A DNA stretch of 64,000 nt from Paenibacillus protaetiae (GTDB taxonomy: Bacteria > Bacillota > Bacilli > Paenibacillales > Paenibacillaceae). A program made the position numbers and the translations under genes. Shown here piece by piece: positions 30,107-37,908 of this stretch (its first letter is position 1; each line of letters begins with the position of its first letter). Where the stretch lies: NCBI RefSeq assembly GCF_004135365.1, contig NZ_CP035492.1:3045001-3109000 (forward strand), written 5' to 3'. The notes under the pieces are model-generated. The model saw only the letters and a list, made by a program, of their open reading frames with translations, searched no databases and was not told where the DNA came from.

Positions 30107-30209
30107 GGATTCACACCTTCCCCATACAATAATTCCATTTTAGCTAATAATCTTGGAAAAGCAAACATATACATGCTGTAGATGCTTGTCAACGGGAGGG
30201 AATCGTTCA

Positions 30210-32222
30210 ATGACTCCACGCTACGTCAAACGAATCGTGTTCATAGCGCTTTTGGTCTTTCTGCTCGGCCTATCGCTCCAGCAAGGCTTCAAACAGGCTT
30301 GGCAATCCCAGTATACGTATGCTTTCTCTCCTGATGCCGCGCCCGCTGCGAAGACTGCTGCCTCCGAACCGGCCAAGCCCCCGGCGGTCCCTGCTCCAGA
30401 GCCGATCTCTCAGCCACAGCCGGTTGCGCTGAGCAAACGGGTGACGGAATACCACATCAATGTCAATCTGCAGGAGGACCCGATGCTGCTTACCGGGGAG
30501 CAGGATGTGACTTGGACAAACCCGGGCAAAAAAACGGTGTCCGAGCTATATTTTCACCTGTATCCGAACGCCTTCGAATCGGACAACACCACCTTTATGA
30601 AGGAAACCGGAGGCATTTTGCGCGAGGATCACGCCACACCAAACAGCTATGGCTATATGAAGATGCTCACATTAACAACCGAGCAGGGCGAAAGCCTGCT
30701 GCCCCGCCTCCATTATGTGCAGCCGGACGACGGCAACAAGGACGATCATACGTTGGCCAAGCTTAAGCTGCCCGATCCTGTAGCGCCCGGCAAGTCGGTC
30801 ACGCTCAAAATGAGCTTTGAGGTGAAGCTGCCGGAAGTTTTCGCGCGGATGGGCTACTCCGGCGATTTCGTCATGGCCGGTCAATGGTTCCCTAAGGTGG
30901 CCGTTTATGAGACAGCCGGCACTCGGGGCCGGACAAGCGAAGGCTGGAACGTCCACCAGTACCACGGCAATTCGGAGTTTTACAGCGATTTCGGCATTTA
31001 CAGCGTACGGATCGGCGTTCCGGAAAATTACAAAGTAGCGGCAACCGGCTTCCAGACCAAAACTTCCGAGACAGCTAACGGACGGAAGTATTACCAGTAT
31101 TACGCCGACGATGTTCATGATTTCGGATGGTCGGCTTCGCCCGACTTCGTATATGCCGAAGACTCCTTATCCACTCCGAACATTCCCGGCGTCAAAATCA
31201 AGCTTTATTTGGACCCGTCGCAAGCGGGCCTCCAGGACCGGTACATGCATGCCGCTAAGTCGGCGCTGACGAAATATGCGCAGTGGTACGGGGAATATCC
31301 GTATACGACGCTGTCGGTTGTCGTGCCGCCGGCCGGAGCCGGAGGCGCGGGGGGCATGGAGTACCCGACGCTCGTGACTGGGCTCGCAGCGGATCAAACA
31401 AATCCCGGCTATGAGCTGGAACGCACTGTCGTCCATGAGATCGGTCATCAATATTGGTACGGCATGGTCGCGTCCAACGAGTTTGAAGAAGCGTGGCTCG
31501 ACGAAGGTTTTACGTCCTATGCCGAAGACAAAGTAATGGAGAGCGAATACGGCGTTATCCCGAATACGCCGCTGGAAGCCAGCTATATGACTTCTCCGGC
31601 TTCGCTTACGCAGCCTTCCTGGGATTATAAAGGCAGCGATCAATATGCGGAGAACGTCTACATGCGCGGCAAGCTGGTGCTGCGCGGCATCGAACAGCAG
31701 GTTGGCGATAAAACGATGCAAAAAATTATGCGCACTTATTTTCAAAAATTTAAGTTCAAGCATCCTTCTACCGGCGATTTCGAACGGGTTGTCGAACAGG
31801 TGACCAAGCAGAACTGGGGCAATTATTTCAGCCATTATGTACAAGGCAGCCAAATGGCCGACTACGCCATCGCATCCGTCTCGACACGGCCGATAGCGCA
31901 AAACGGCAAAACAATGTATGAGTCGTCCGTCCTGATTAAAAACAACGGCGGCATCGGCGGGCAGATCCCGGTGATCCTCCAGTTTGCCGACGGCACGGTC
32001 ATGCCGAAGGTGTGGACCGGCGAAGAATCGCATATTCAATACGATGTAGTCCAAAGCGCTCCGCTCGTCTGGGCTGCCCTCGATCCGCAAAATACGAACG
32101 TGCTGGACAACAAGCATATCAACAATTTTATGCTGGCCGATGTCTCGGATAAAACCCGCACCCGATGGGATCTCGGGACTGCCAAGGTGATTGAAGGCAT
32201 CATCCATCTATTAGGCTGGTAA
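30210..32222 (+). CDS. M1 family zinc metallopeptidase, membrane-anchored
   Basis: The 670-residue protein has an N-terminal transmembrane anchor (about residues 8-27), a Pro/Ala-rich linker and an M1 N-terminal beta-domain (YHINVNLQEDPMLLTGEQ). The gluzincin catalytic domain has the zinc site HEIGHQYW...E (VVHEIGHQYWYGMVASNEFEE). A substrate-binding loop reads GAGGAGGMEYPTL. It should act outside the membrane as an aminopeptidase or related enzyme. ATG 30210 has GGGAGGG 9 nt upstream. The following membrane gene is 17 bp downstream. Confidence 0.92.
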   Translation: MTPRYVKRIVFIALLVFLLGLSLQQGFKQAWQSQYTYAFSPDAAPAAKTAASEPAKPPAVPAPEPISQPQPVALSKRVTEYHINVNLQEDPMLLTGEQDVTWTNPGKKTVSELYFHLYPNAFESDNTTFMKETGGILREDHATPNSYGYMKMLTLTTEQGESLLPRLHYVQPDDGNKDDHTLAKLKLPDPVAPGKSVTLKMSFEVKLPEVFARMGYSGDFVMAGQWFPKVAVYETAGTRGRTSEGWNVHQYHGNSEFYSDFGIYSVRIGVPENYKVAATGFQTKTSETANGRKYYQYYADDVHDFGWSASPDFVYAEDSLSTPNIPGVKIKLYLDPSQAGLQDRYMHAAKSALTKYAQWYGEYPYTTLSVVVPPAGAGGAGGMEYPTLVTGLAADQTNPGYELERTVVHEIGHQYWYGMVASNEFEEAWLDEGFTSYAEDKVMESEYGVIPNTPLEASYMTSPASLTQPSWDYKGSDQYAENVYMRGKLVLRGIEQQVGDKTMQKIMRTYFQKFKFKHPSTGDFERVVEQVTKQNWGNYFSHYVQGSQMADYAIASVSTRPIAQNGKTMYESSVLIKNNGGIGGQIPVILQFADGTVMPKVWTGEESHIQYDVVQSAPLVWAALDPQNTNVLDNKHINNFMLADVSDKTRTRWDLGTAKVIEGIIHLLGW

Positions 32223-32239
32223 GGGAGGCGGCAGACCAA

Positions 32240-33061
32240 ATGAAAACCTACTTGAAGCAAGGCTGGCGGCTGGCTGTCAAACATATGTATATCATCGTTT
32301 TTCTGTTCATCTATCAGCTGATTTGGGGGTTTTTCCTGTACCGGTACCTGGATTCCGCCATATCCCCGCTGCTGCAGCGCTGGCCGGCGGAATCGCCCTC
32401 CCATTCGGCAGTTCAGCTATTCCTGTCAGAAGCGCAATTCCGGCTGCTGAAGACCGATCTGGCTACCCCTTATTTATGGACGCTTGGCGGCCTGCTCGCC
32501 GCCCGGATGCTCATGACGCCCGTGCTGAACGCCGGGCTTTTCCACTCGATTCATTATGCGAAAGACGACAATAGCGGCACCCGCTTCTTCCAGGGCATAA
32601 AGAAATCGTGGAAAAAAATCGTGCTCCTGTATGTCATTCAAGCCGCGCTTGCCATTGCGCCCGCCTTCTGGCTGCTGCCGCGGGGGTTCAAGCTGCTTTG
32701 GACCAGCAGCTCCATACAGGAGCTGCTTAGCCAGGCTTTGCCTTGGGCAGCGGCATGGCTCTTATGGGGCTTTGCGCTTCACCTCATTTCGCTTGCCATG
32801 CAGTTCGGCGCCGTATCCGGCGCCGGCCCGTTCAAAGCGCTGGGCCAAGCATTAACCCGGCTCATTCCATACCTGGCTGTAACGATAGCGATGTGGGGCA
32901 TCTCCGCTGTCTGCGGGCTTCTGTTGACCGGCGTATCGCTCATTTGGGCAGGGCTTATCGCACTTATTCTTCATCAAAGTTATTCCTTCATCCGGACGCT
33001 GCTCAAAGTATGGACGGTTGCTTCTCAATATGAATGCCTGCAAGCGAAGGAAGCGTCATAA
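32240..33061 (+). CDS. Multi-helix membrane protein, unknown
   Basis: The 273-residue protein has about six hydrophobic helices, including a first helix around residues 16-36 and a last around 228-252. The C-terminus is hydrophilic and ends ECLQAKEAS. I recognise no family. It has AAGGGAGGCGG upstream, follows the M1 peptidase gene by 17 bp and shares its terminator, so the two probably form an operon. Confidence 0.75.
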   Translation: MKTYLKQGWRLAVKHMYIIVFLFIYQLIWGFFLYRYLDSAISPLLQRWPAESPSHSAVQLFLSEAQFRLLKTDLATPYLWTLGGLLAARMLMTPVLNAGLFHSIHYAKDDNSGTRFFQGIKKSWKKIVLLYVIQAALAIAPAFWLLPRGFKLLWTSSSIQELLSQALPWAAAWLLWGFALHLISLAMQFGAVSGAGPFKALGQALTRLIPYLAVTIAMWGISAVCGLLLTGVSLIWAGLIALILHQSYSFIRTLLKVWTVASQYECLQAKEAS

Positions 33062-33117
33062 CGCCGCTCGCAAACTCAAAAGCTTGCAATCTGAGAAATT
33101 TTTAATCCTATTCTCAT

Positions 33118-33153
33118 AAAAGCCGCTCTTTCGGCAGAAAGAGCGGCTTTTTT
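33118..33153 (+). terminator. Strong bidirectional-looking terminator
   Basis: AAAAGCCGCTCTTT-CGGCA-GAAAGAGCGGCTTTTTT, ending the M1 peptidase operon. Confidence 0.95.
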
Positions 33154-33449
33154 CGCGTGCCTGCTTTAAACCCGGCTTGTCCCGCCCGCATACCTCCTCT
33201 TTGATTTACATAGAACATAGAATCAGCCGGAAGAATGCTAGCTTGAAATAACCGTAAGCCTTGATAATATAGGCAATTTGTCCCTTTTCCCGCATAACGG
33301 ACAAACATTCGACACCGGCCAGCACAAGTTCTATTTGAGGATGGCGATAGAGGCAAAATGAGGACAAAAACGATGTTTTTCAGCCAAAAGACTACATGAG
33401 AATTATTAAAAATCAGCAAAAAAAGGAGGAGATGCTGGAAAATAAACGA

Positions 33450-33625
33450 ATATTTATCCCTAAGATTTTCTAAAACTAGCCTAATTTCCGTTTTTGGAAA
33501 ACGGGGGAACCACCTTGGGTGAATTGATTTCGACGCTATGTGCTTCCATTGTCATATGCGTCTTGGGAATCATAGGGGACCTTCAAACCGAACCCCACAG
33601 CTAACCTCGTCGGCATCGGAAGGAG
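33450..33625 (+). promoter_or_regulatory. c-di-AMP riboswitch (ydaO/yuaA type)
   Basis: Conserved blocks of this class appear in order: ACGGGGGAACCA (33504-33515 area), GGGTGAATTGATTTC, then AGGGGACCTTC, CCGAACCCCACAGCTAACC, TCG and GGAAGGAG. The last block merges with the SD of the NlpC/P60 gene. In other Bacillota this riboswitch turns off cell-wall hydrolase and osmolyte genes when c-di-AMP is high. The 5' boundary is approximate. The preceding 33154-33449 stretch shows no gene. Confidence 0.92.
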
Positions 33626-33633
33626 TTTCATCA

Positions 33634-34101
33634 TTGAAGAAGGTAACTGCAGTATTAGTTGGACTCGTGCTTTTGCTATCATTCCAGGTCGGCACGATGT
33701 TCGCAAGCTCCAAAATGGACGGCATTGTTGCGAATGTCGTCGGCACTCCGTACCTGTATGGCGGTACAACAGTGAAAGGCTTCGATTGCTCCGGTTTTAC
33801 CAACTATGTGTTTGACCAAATGGGCATTGACCTTCCACGCACCTCTGCATCGCAAGCAGAAGCAGGTACAAAGGTTGCGCAAAGCGATCTTCGTCCTGGC
33901 GATCTCGTGTTCTTCAACACGAATGGCCGCAGCATTTCCCATGTTGGCATCTATGTAGGCAACGGCCAGTTTGCACACGCCTCCAGCAGTAAAGGTGTAA
34001 TGATCAGCAAGCTGAGCGAGTCCTACTACCAAACGCGCTACGTAACTGCTCGCCGTGTCATGAGTGACGACGTATTCGCGAAATATGCTGACAATAACTA
34101 A
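33634..34101 (+). CDS. NlpC/P60 cell-wall hydrolase, secreted
   Basis: The 155-residue protein has a signal peptide (residues 1-26, ending near MFASSK). A lone NlpC/P60 domain follows, with catalytic Cys in GFDCSGFT and His in SISHVGIYVG and FAHASSSKG. It likely cleaves peptidoglycan stem peptides. TTG 33634 is used because GGAAGGAG lies 9 nt upstream. It is controlled by the c-di-AMP riboswitch directly upstream. Confidence 0.93.
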   Translation: MKKVTAVLVGLVLLLSFQVGTMFASSKMDGIVANVVGTPYLYGGTTVKGFDCSGFTNYVFDQMGIDLPRTSASQAEAGTKVAQSDLRPGDLVFFNTNGRSISHVGIYVGNGQFAHASSSKGVMISKLSESYYQTRYVTARRVMSDDVFAKYADNN

Positions 34102-34148
34102 GGTCAAGCCGGGTACCTGAATGCGGTTCAGTATCCCGCTTGCCGGCA

Positions 34149-34194
34149 AAAAGCCGCAATGGTGCTTGTTCCTCAAGCCTCCATTGCGGCTTTT
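34149..34194 (+). terminator. Terminator of the NlpC/P60 gene
   Basis: AAAAGCCGCAATGG ... CCATTGCGGCTTTTGCTTT, perfect 14-bp arms. Confidence 0.92.
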
Positions 34195-34295
34195 GCTTTA
34201 ACCGGCTGCTCGCCATTACTTATCTCGTTTATAGAGCTGCCTAGAAGCGCAAACTTCATATACGAGTTAGACCAGATAACAAGGAGAAAACCCCT

Positions 34296-34820
34296 ATGCC
34301 GCATATCAAATCCCAAAGCCAGCCCTGCGAGCCGCAGCTGACTGTTGTCCCGATGGACGCAGCCCACGCCCGGCACGTTTGCAGCTGGCGGTATGAATCC
34401 CCCTATAACCTGTACGGCTGGCCGGCGTGGGAGCAAATGGAGCGCGATGAGTTTGAATTCGGCAGCGCAGCCATTCGCGAGTCACAATATGTGTCGATTG
34501 TTACCGATAAACAGGAACTGGCCGGCTTCGGACAGCTCTTTCCGATGGCCGGCGTAACCCGGCTAGGCATGGGGCTTCGCCCGGACTTCTGCGGCCAAGG
34601 GCTTGGCGCACAGCTGGCGCTGCTCCTAGCGCATGAAGCGTTGAAGCGAAAGCCGGATCACGAAGTTGATCTGGAGGTGCTGACCTGGAACGAACGCGCA
34701 ATACGCGCTTACACGAAAGCCGGCTTCCTCATAACCGATACCTATTTCCGGCCGACACCGGAAGGCGAAGCGGAATTTCACTGCATGGTGTTCCAGCCGC
34801 AGCACTGCCGGCCCGAATAA
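34296..34820 (+). CDS. GNAT family N-acetyltransferase
   Basis: The 174-residue protein has GNAT motif A for acetyl-CoA binding (GLRPDFCGQGLGAQLALLLA) and the B-motif segment TWNERAIRAYTKAGF. The N-terminal region (ARHVCSWRYESPYNLYGWP) is typical of a small GNAT subgroup often annotated as acetyltransferase with unknown acceptor. SD AAGGAG lies 9 nt before the ATG. It is a single-gene unit with its own terminator. Confidence 0.9.
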   Translation: MPHIKSQSQPCEPQLTVVPMDAAHARHVCSWRYESPYNLYGWPAWEQMERDEFEFGSAAIRESQYVSIVTDKQELAGFGQLFPMAGVTRLGMGLRPDFCGQGLGAQLALLLAHEALKRKPDHEVDLEVLTWNERAIRAYTKAGFLITDTYFRPTPEGEAEFHCMVFQPQHCRPE

Positions 34821-34826
34821 CCACAA

Positions 34827-34853
34827 CGCGCCGGATATCCGGCGCGCCGCTTT
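34827..34853 (+). terminator. Terminator of the GNAT gene
   Basis: Perfect 20-nt palindrome CGCGCCGGATATCCGGCGCG followed by CCGCTTTTC. A compact GC-rich stem with a short T-run. Confidence 0.7.
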
Positions 34854-34877
34854 TCAGTCCCGGCCCGTTCCGCTCGG

Positions 34878-35171
34878 TCAGATGAGCCGGACAACATGGG
34901 ATACATTGTCGCCTTGCGTCACTTCAATGACATGCCGTTTCGGATGGTACGTCACAATTCCATCGCCTACCGCAATCGACGTTTCTTCGCCCAAGCCAAA
35001 AAACACATCATCGGCGAGCGCTTCCATCACTTCGCTTTTCTCCGCATCAGCAAGCGCCTCCCATTCGCCCTTCTCCATCTCAAAAAACGTATAGCTGCGG
35101 TTTATTCCGCTGACCGCATCGGTCAAGTCTTTTAAAATATCCGCGTATTCTCTTGCATGTCTTACTCCCAT
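34878..35171 (-). CDS. Conserved-looking hypothetical protein
   Basis: The 97-residue acidic protein begins MGVRHAREYADILK, with GGCGG 8 nt upstream; a second ATG two codons earlier is also possible. It contains an N-terminal helical half and a C-terminal beta-rich half (GDGIVTYHPKRHVIEVTQGDNVSHVVRLI in outline). No family is recognised. It is convergent with the GNAT gene and divergent from motA. Confidence 0.7.
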   Translation of the reverse strand: MGVRHAREYADILKDLTDAVSGINRSYTFFEMEKGEWEALADAEKSEVMEALADDVFFGLGEETSIAVGDGIVTYHPKRHVIEVTQGDNVSHVVRLI

Positions 35172-35344
35172 GTGCATTCCGCCTTTATTCCAAATTTCAA
35201 AGCTTCTATTACCATTGTAACGCATTTGCCGGATTTTAACGCTCTCTAGTGCATTTCCTCTCCCGCTCTAATCTCTCGGCCCTCCGATGACGATAATAAA
35301 AGAAGTAGAGTTTTGTCGAAATCATGTGCCAAACGGGGTGTATT

Positions 35345-36160
35345 ATGGAAAAATCAACAATTATCGGTGTAGTGCTGGGGGTTTCAGCGCTGTTAGGCGG
35401 CATGGTGCTCAAGGGGGCTGGTTTAGGTAATTTATACAATCCTGCTGCTTTTGTCATTATTATTGTAGGAACAGCCGCTTCGCTTTTTGTCGCCTTTCCG
35501 ATGTCAGAGATCAGCAAATTTCCGAAGCTGCTGAAAATCGCGTTTTCCAACCAAAAGCTGATGCCGCGCGAGCAGCTTATTCAAAATTTTATGGAATGGG
35601 CGTCCATTACCCGCCGCGAAGGCCTTCTGGCGCTGGAAGCCAAATTAGATGACATTGACGATGCTTTTCTGAAAAACGGCATGCGGATGATTATTGACGG
35701 CAACGACCAGGATTTTGTCCGGGATGTACTGCTCGAAGATATTTCCGCAACGGAAAACCGCCACAAAGCCGGGTCGCTCATGTTCTCGCAGGCCGGCATG
35801 TATGCGCCGACGCTTGGCGTGCTGGGGGCTGTCGTTGGTCTCATCGCCGCACTAGGGGATATGAGCAGCATGGAACATTTATCCCATGCGATCGCCGCCG
35901 CCTTCATCGCGACATTGCTTGGCATATTTACCGGTTACGTGTTGTGGCATCCGATTGCCAATAAGCTGAAACGAATCTCGAAAAAAGAAATCGAGCTCCG
36001 CCTCATGATGGTAGAAGGCTTATTGTCCATCCAATCCGGCGTCTCCACCATTGCGATCAGCCAGAAGCTTACCGTCTATTTGACGCCTACCGAACGCGAT
36101 CAGATGCGCGAAAAGGAGGATGCAGCCTTTGAGCAAAAAGCGCAGACACGAGGAGCATGA
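35345..36160 (+). CDS. motA: Flagellar motor stator protein MotA
   Basis: The 271-residue protein has four helices with a large cytoplasmic loop. Features include GVSALLGGMVLKG at the N-terminus, the loop with REGLLALE, and the proton/sodium channel helices SQAGMYAPTLGVLGAVVGL and AAFIATLLGIFTGYVLWHP. With MotB it forms the ion-driven stator. Proton or sodium use cannot be fixed here. The start ATG has GGGGTG 5 nt upstream. Confidence 0.94.
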   Translation: MEKSTIIGVVLGVSALLGGMVLKGAGLGNLYNPAAFVIIIVGTAASLFVAFPMSEISKFPKLLKIAFSNQKLMPREQLIQNFMEWASITRREGLLALEAKLDDIDDAFLKNGMRMIIDGNDQDFVRDVLLEDISATENRHKAGSLMFSQAGMYAPTLGVLGAVVGLIAALGDMSSMEHLSHAIAAAFIATLLGIFTGYVLWHPIANKLKRISKKEIELRLMMVEGLLSIQSGVSTIAISQKLTVYLTPTERDQMREKEDAAFEQKAQTRGA

Positions 36161-36932
36161 TGACGATCATCCAAACGAGTCGTGGCTTCTTCCTTATTCG
36201 GACTTAATGACGCTGTTGCTGGCTTTGTTTATAGTACTATACTCGATGAGTTCCGTTGACGTGAAAAAATTCGAGGAAATGAGCCAAGCCTTTAAAATTA
36301 CATTCAATAACGGCAACGGGCTGCTGCAGAACCCTTCTGTTGTTAAAGCCGGCGAGGATCCGGAGAAGAAAAAACAGGATGCCGATGACCAAGATAAAAA
36401 AAACCAGCAATCGCTGGCCAAGCAAGAGCAAGAAGATTTGGAGAAGCTGAAGAAGCAAGTGGATGAATATATTAAGTCGCACGGGCTGACCTCCGATTTG
36501 GCGACAAAGCTGAATCAATCGCAGCTGATGATTACCATTAGCGACAAGGCGCTGTTTGCATCCGGCAGCGCGGAGGTGAAGCCGGAGTCGCGCTCGCTGG
36601 CGAACGCCATCTCCACAATGCTGCAGAACTATACCGACTATGAAATCGTCGTGTCCGGCCATACGGACAACCAGCCGATTTCGACGCAAGCCTTTAAATC
36701 GAACTGGGATTTGAGCTCTTCGCGCGCCATCCGGTTTATGGATATATTGCTGCAAAATCCGAAGCTGAAGCCGGAGCGCTTCAGCGCTATTGGATACGGC
36801 GAATACCGGCCGGTAGATACCAATGATACTGAAGCCGGACGTGCCAAAAACCGCCGCGTCGAAGTGTCGATCCTGCGGAAATATGTCGACCCGGACAAAA
36901 CGGAAGACCTGTCCGCCAACCCGGCAAAATAA
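36129..36932 (+). CDS. motB: Flagellar motor stator protein MotB
   Basis: The 267-residue protein has a short cytoplasmic tail and one helix with the ion-binding Asp (D25 in PYSDLMTLLLALFIV). A Lys/Gln/Asp-rich plug-linker region (about residues 75-120) and an OmpA-like peptidoglycan-binding domain (SGHTDNQPIS, IGYGEYRP, NRRVEVSIL) follow. TTG 36129 fits the SD AAGGAGG with 9-nt spacing. The ATG at 36120 touches the SD. It overlaps motA by 32 bp, implying translational coupling. Confidence 0.94.
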   Translation: MSKKRRHEEHDDDHPNESWLLPYSDLMTLLLALFIVLYSMSSVDVKKFEEMSQAFKITFNNGNGLLQNPSVVKAGEDPEKKKQDADDQDKKNQQSLAKQEQEDLEKLKKQVDEYIKSHGLTSDLATKLNQSQLMITISDKALFASGSAEVKPESRSLANAISTMLQNYTDYEIVVSGHTDNQPISTQAFKSNWDLSSSRAIRFMDILLQNPKLKPERFSAIGYGEYRPVDTNDTEAGRAKNRRVEVSILRKYVDPDKTEDLSANPAK

Positions 36933-36956
36933 TGCGCAAAACCTATGAACAAAAGC

Positions 36957-36982
36957 AAGCGCCGCCCCGAAGGGCGGCGCTT
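36957..36982 (+). terminator. motAB terminator
   Basis: AAGCGCCGCCC-CGAA-GGGCGGCGCTT then GT. Strong stem, weak T-tract. Confidence 0.7.
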
Positions 36983-37143
36983 GTATGCGTGATGGCGGCG
37001 AAAGCGCCTGAGCGCAGGCGCAGCTTGTGTCCGGCTGCGCCTCGCAGCCAAAATCCCGCTGGCGGCAACAAAATGGCGGCTTATCGTCGCCTGGCTGTAA
37101 CCGCAGCGGGACTGTTATACCGGCAAAATGAATAACCGGGCCG

Positions 37144-37848
37144 TTACGCGTTCGGATGGTAGTCAAGCGTTTGAAACAACGTTTGTTTCTCCTGCTCCGT
37201 TAAATCGCGCCACTTGCCATATGGCAATTCCCCAAGATGAATATTCATCACACGAATGCGGCGCAGCTTACGAACATGGTAGCCAAACGCCTCGCACATC
37301 CGGCGGATTTGCCGGTTCCGGCCTTCGGTCAAAATAATCCGAAAGGTGCGGTCCGCAACTTTCGTCACCGTACAAGGCAGCGTCATACTGCCCAATATTC
37401 GCACTCCTTCGGACATTCCTTTCAGAAACACCGGAGTGACCGGACGATCCACCGTCACCACATATTCTTTCTCATGGCGGCCTTCCGACCGCAATATCGG
37501 ATTCACAATATCGCCGTCATTCGTCAGGAGAATGAGCCCTTCCGAATCTTTATCCAACCGGCCGATCGGGAATATCCGTTCGCGATGGCCGACATAATCC
37601 ACAATATTGCCTTGCACATGCGCTTCTGTCGTGCTCGTGATGCCTACCGGCTTATGCAGCGCCAAATAAACATGTTTTTTCTGCTCCCCGATTGGTTTGC
37701 CGTCAACCCGGACATCGTCTCCAAGCTCCGCTTGGCTGCCAAGGACAGCCTTCTGCCCGTTAATCGTTACTCTTCCGCCCTCCACCAGCTTGTCCGCCTC
37801 GCGGCGGGAGCAATACCCGGTTTCGCTTATAAACTTGTTAATACGCAG
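37144..37848 (-). CDS. RsuA/RluB-family 23S rRNA pseudouridine synthase (RluF-like)
   Basis: It isomerises a specific uridine in rRNA. With the start at CTG 37848 the 234-residue protein has a complete S4 RNA-binding domain (RINKFISETGYCSRREADKLVEGGRVTING). The catalytic domain has the Asp in GRLDKDSEGLILLTNDG and the motif GRNRQIRRMCEAFGY. GGGGTG lies 7 nt before CTG and a stop codon is immediately upstream, so no ATG/GTG/TTG can give the full domain. The internal GTG at 37785 would lose most of the S4 domain. Confidence 0.88.
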   Translation of the reverse strand: MRINKFISETGYCSRREADKLVEGGRVTINGQKAVLGSQAELGDDVRVDGKPIGEQKKHVYLALHKPVGITSTTEAHVQGNIVDYVGHRERIFPIGRLDKDSEGLILLTNDGDIVNPILRSEGRHEKEYVVTVDRPVTPVFLKGMSEGVRILGSMTLPCTVTKVADRTFRIILTEGRNRQIRRMCEAFGYHVRKLRRIRVMNIHLGELPYGKWRDLTEQEKQTLFQTLDYHPNA

Positions 37849-37908
37849 CTTTCTTCACCCCGTTGTTTGCAACCGTCCCCTGGCTTCATGGACGGCCTGC
37901 TTCAATCC

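Noticed and set aside
33432-33473. Thirteen-codon ORF MLENKRIFIPKIF before the c-di-AMP aptamer
   Set aside because: GGAGG is only 2 nt from the ATG and the segment belongs to the riboswitch 5' region; a leader peptide is not supported.
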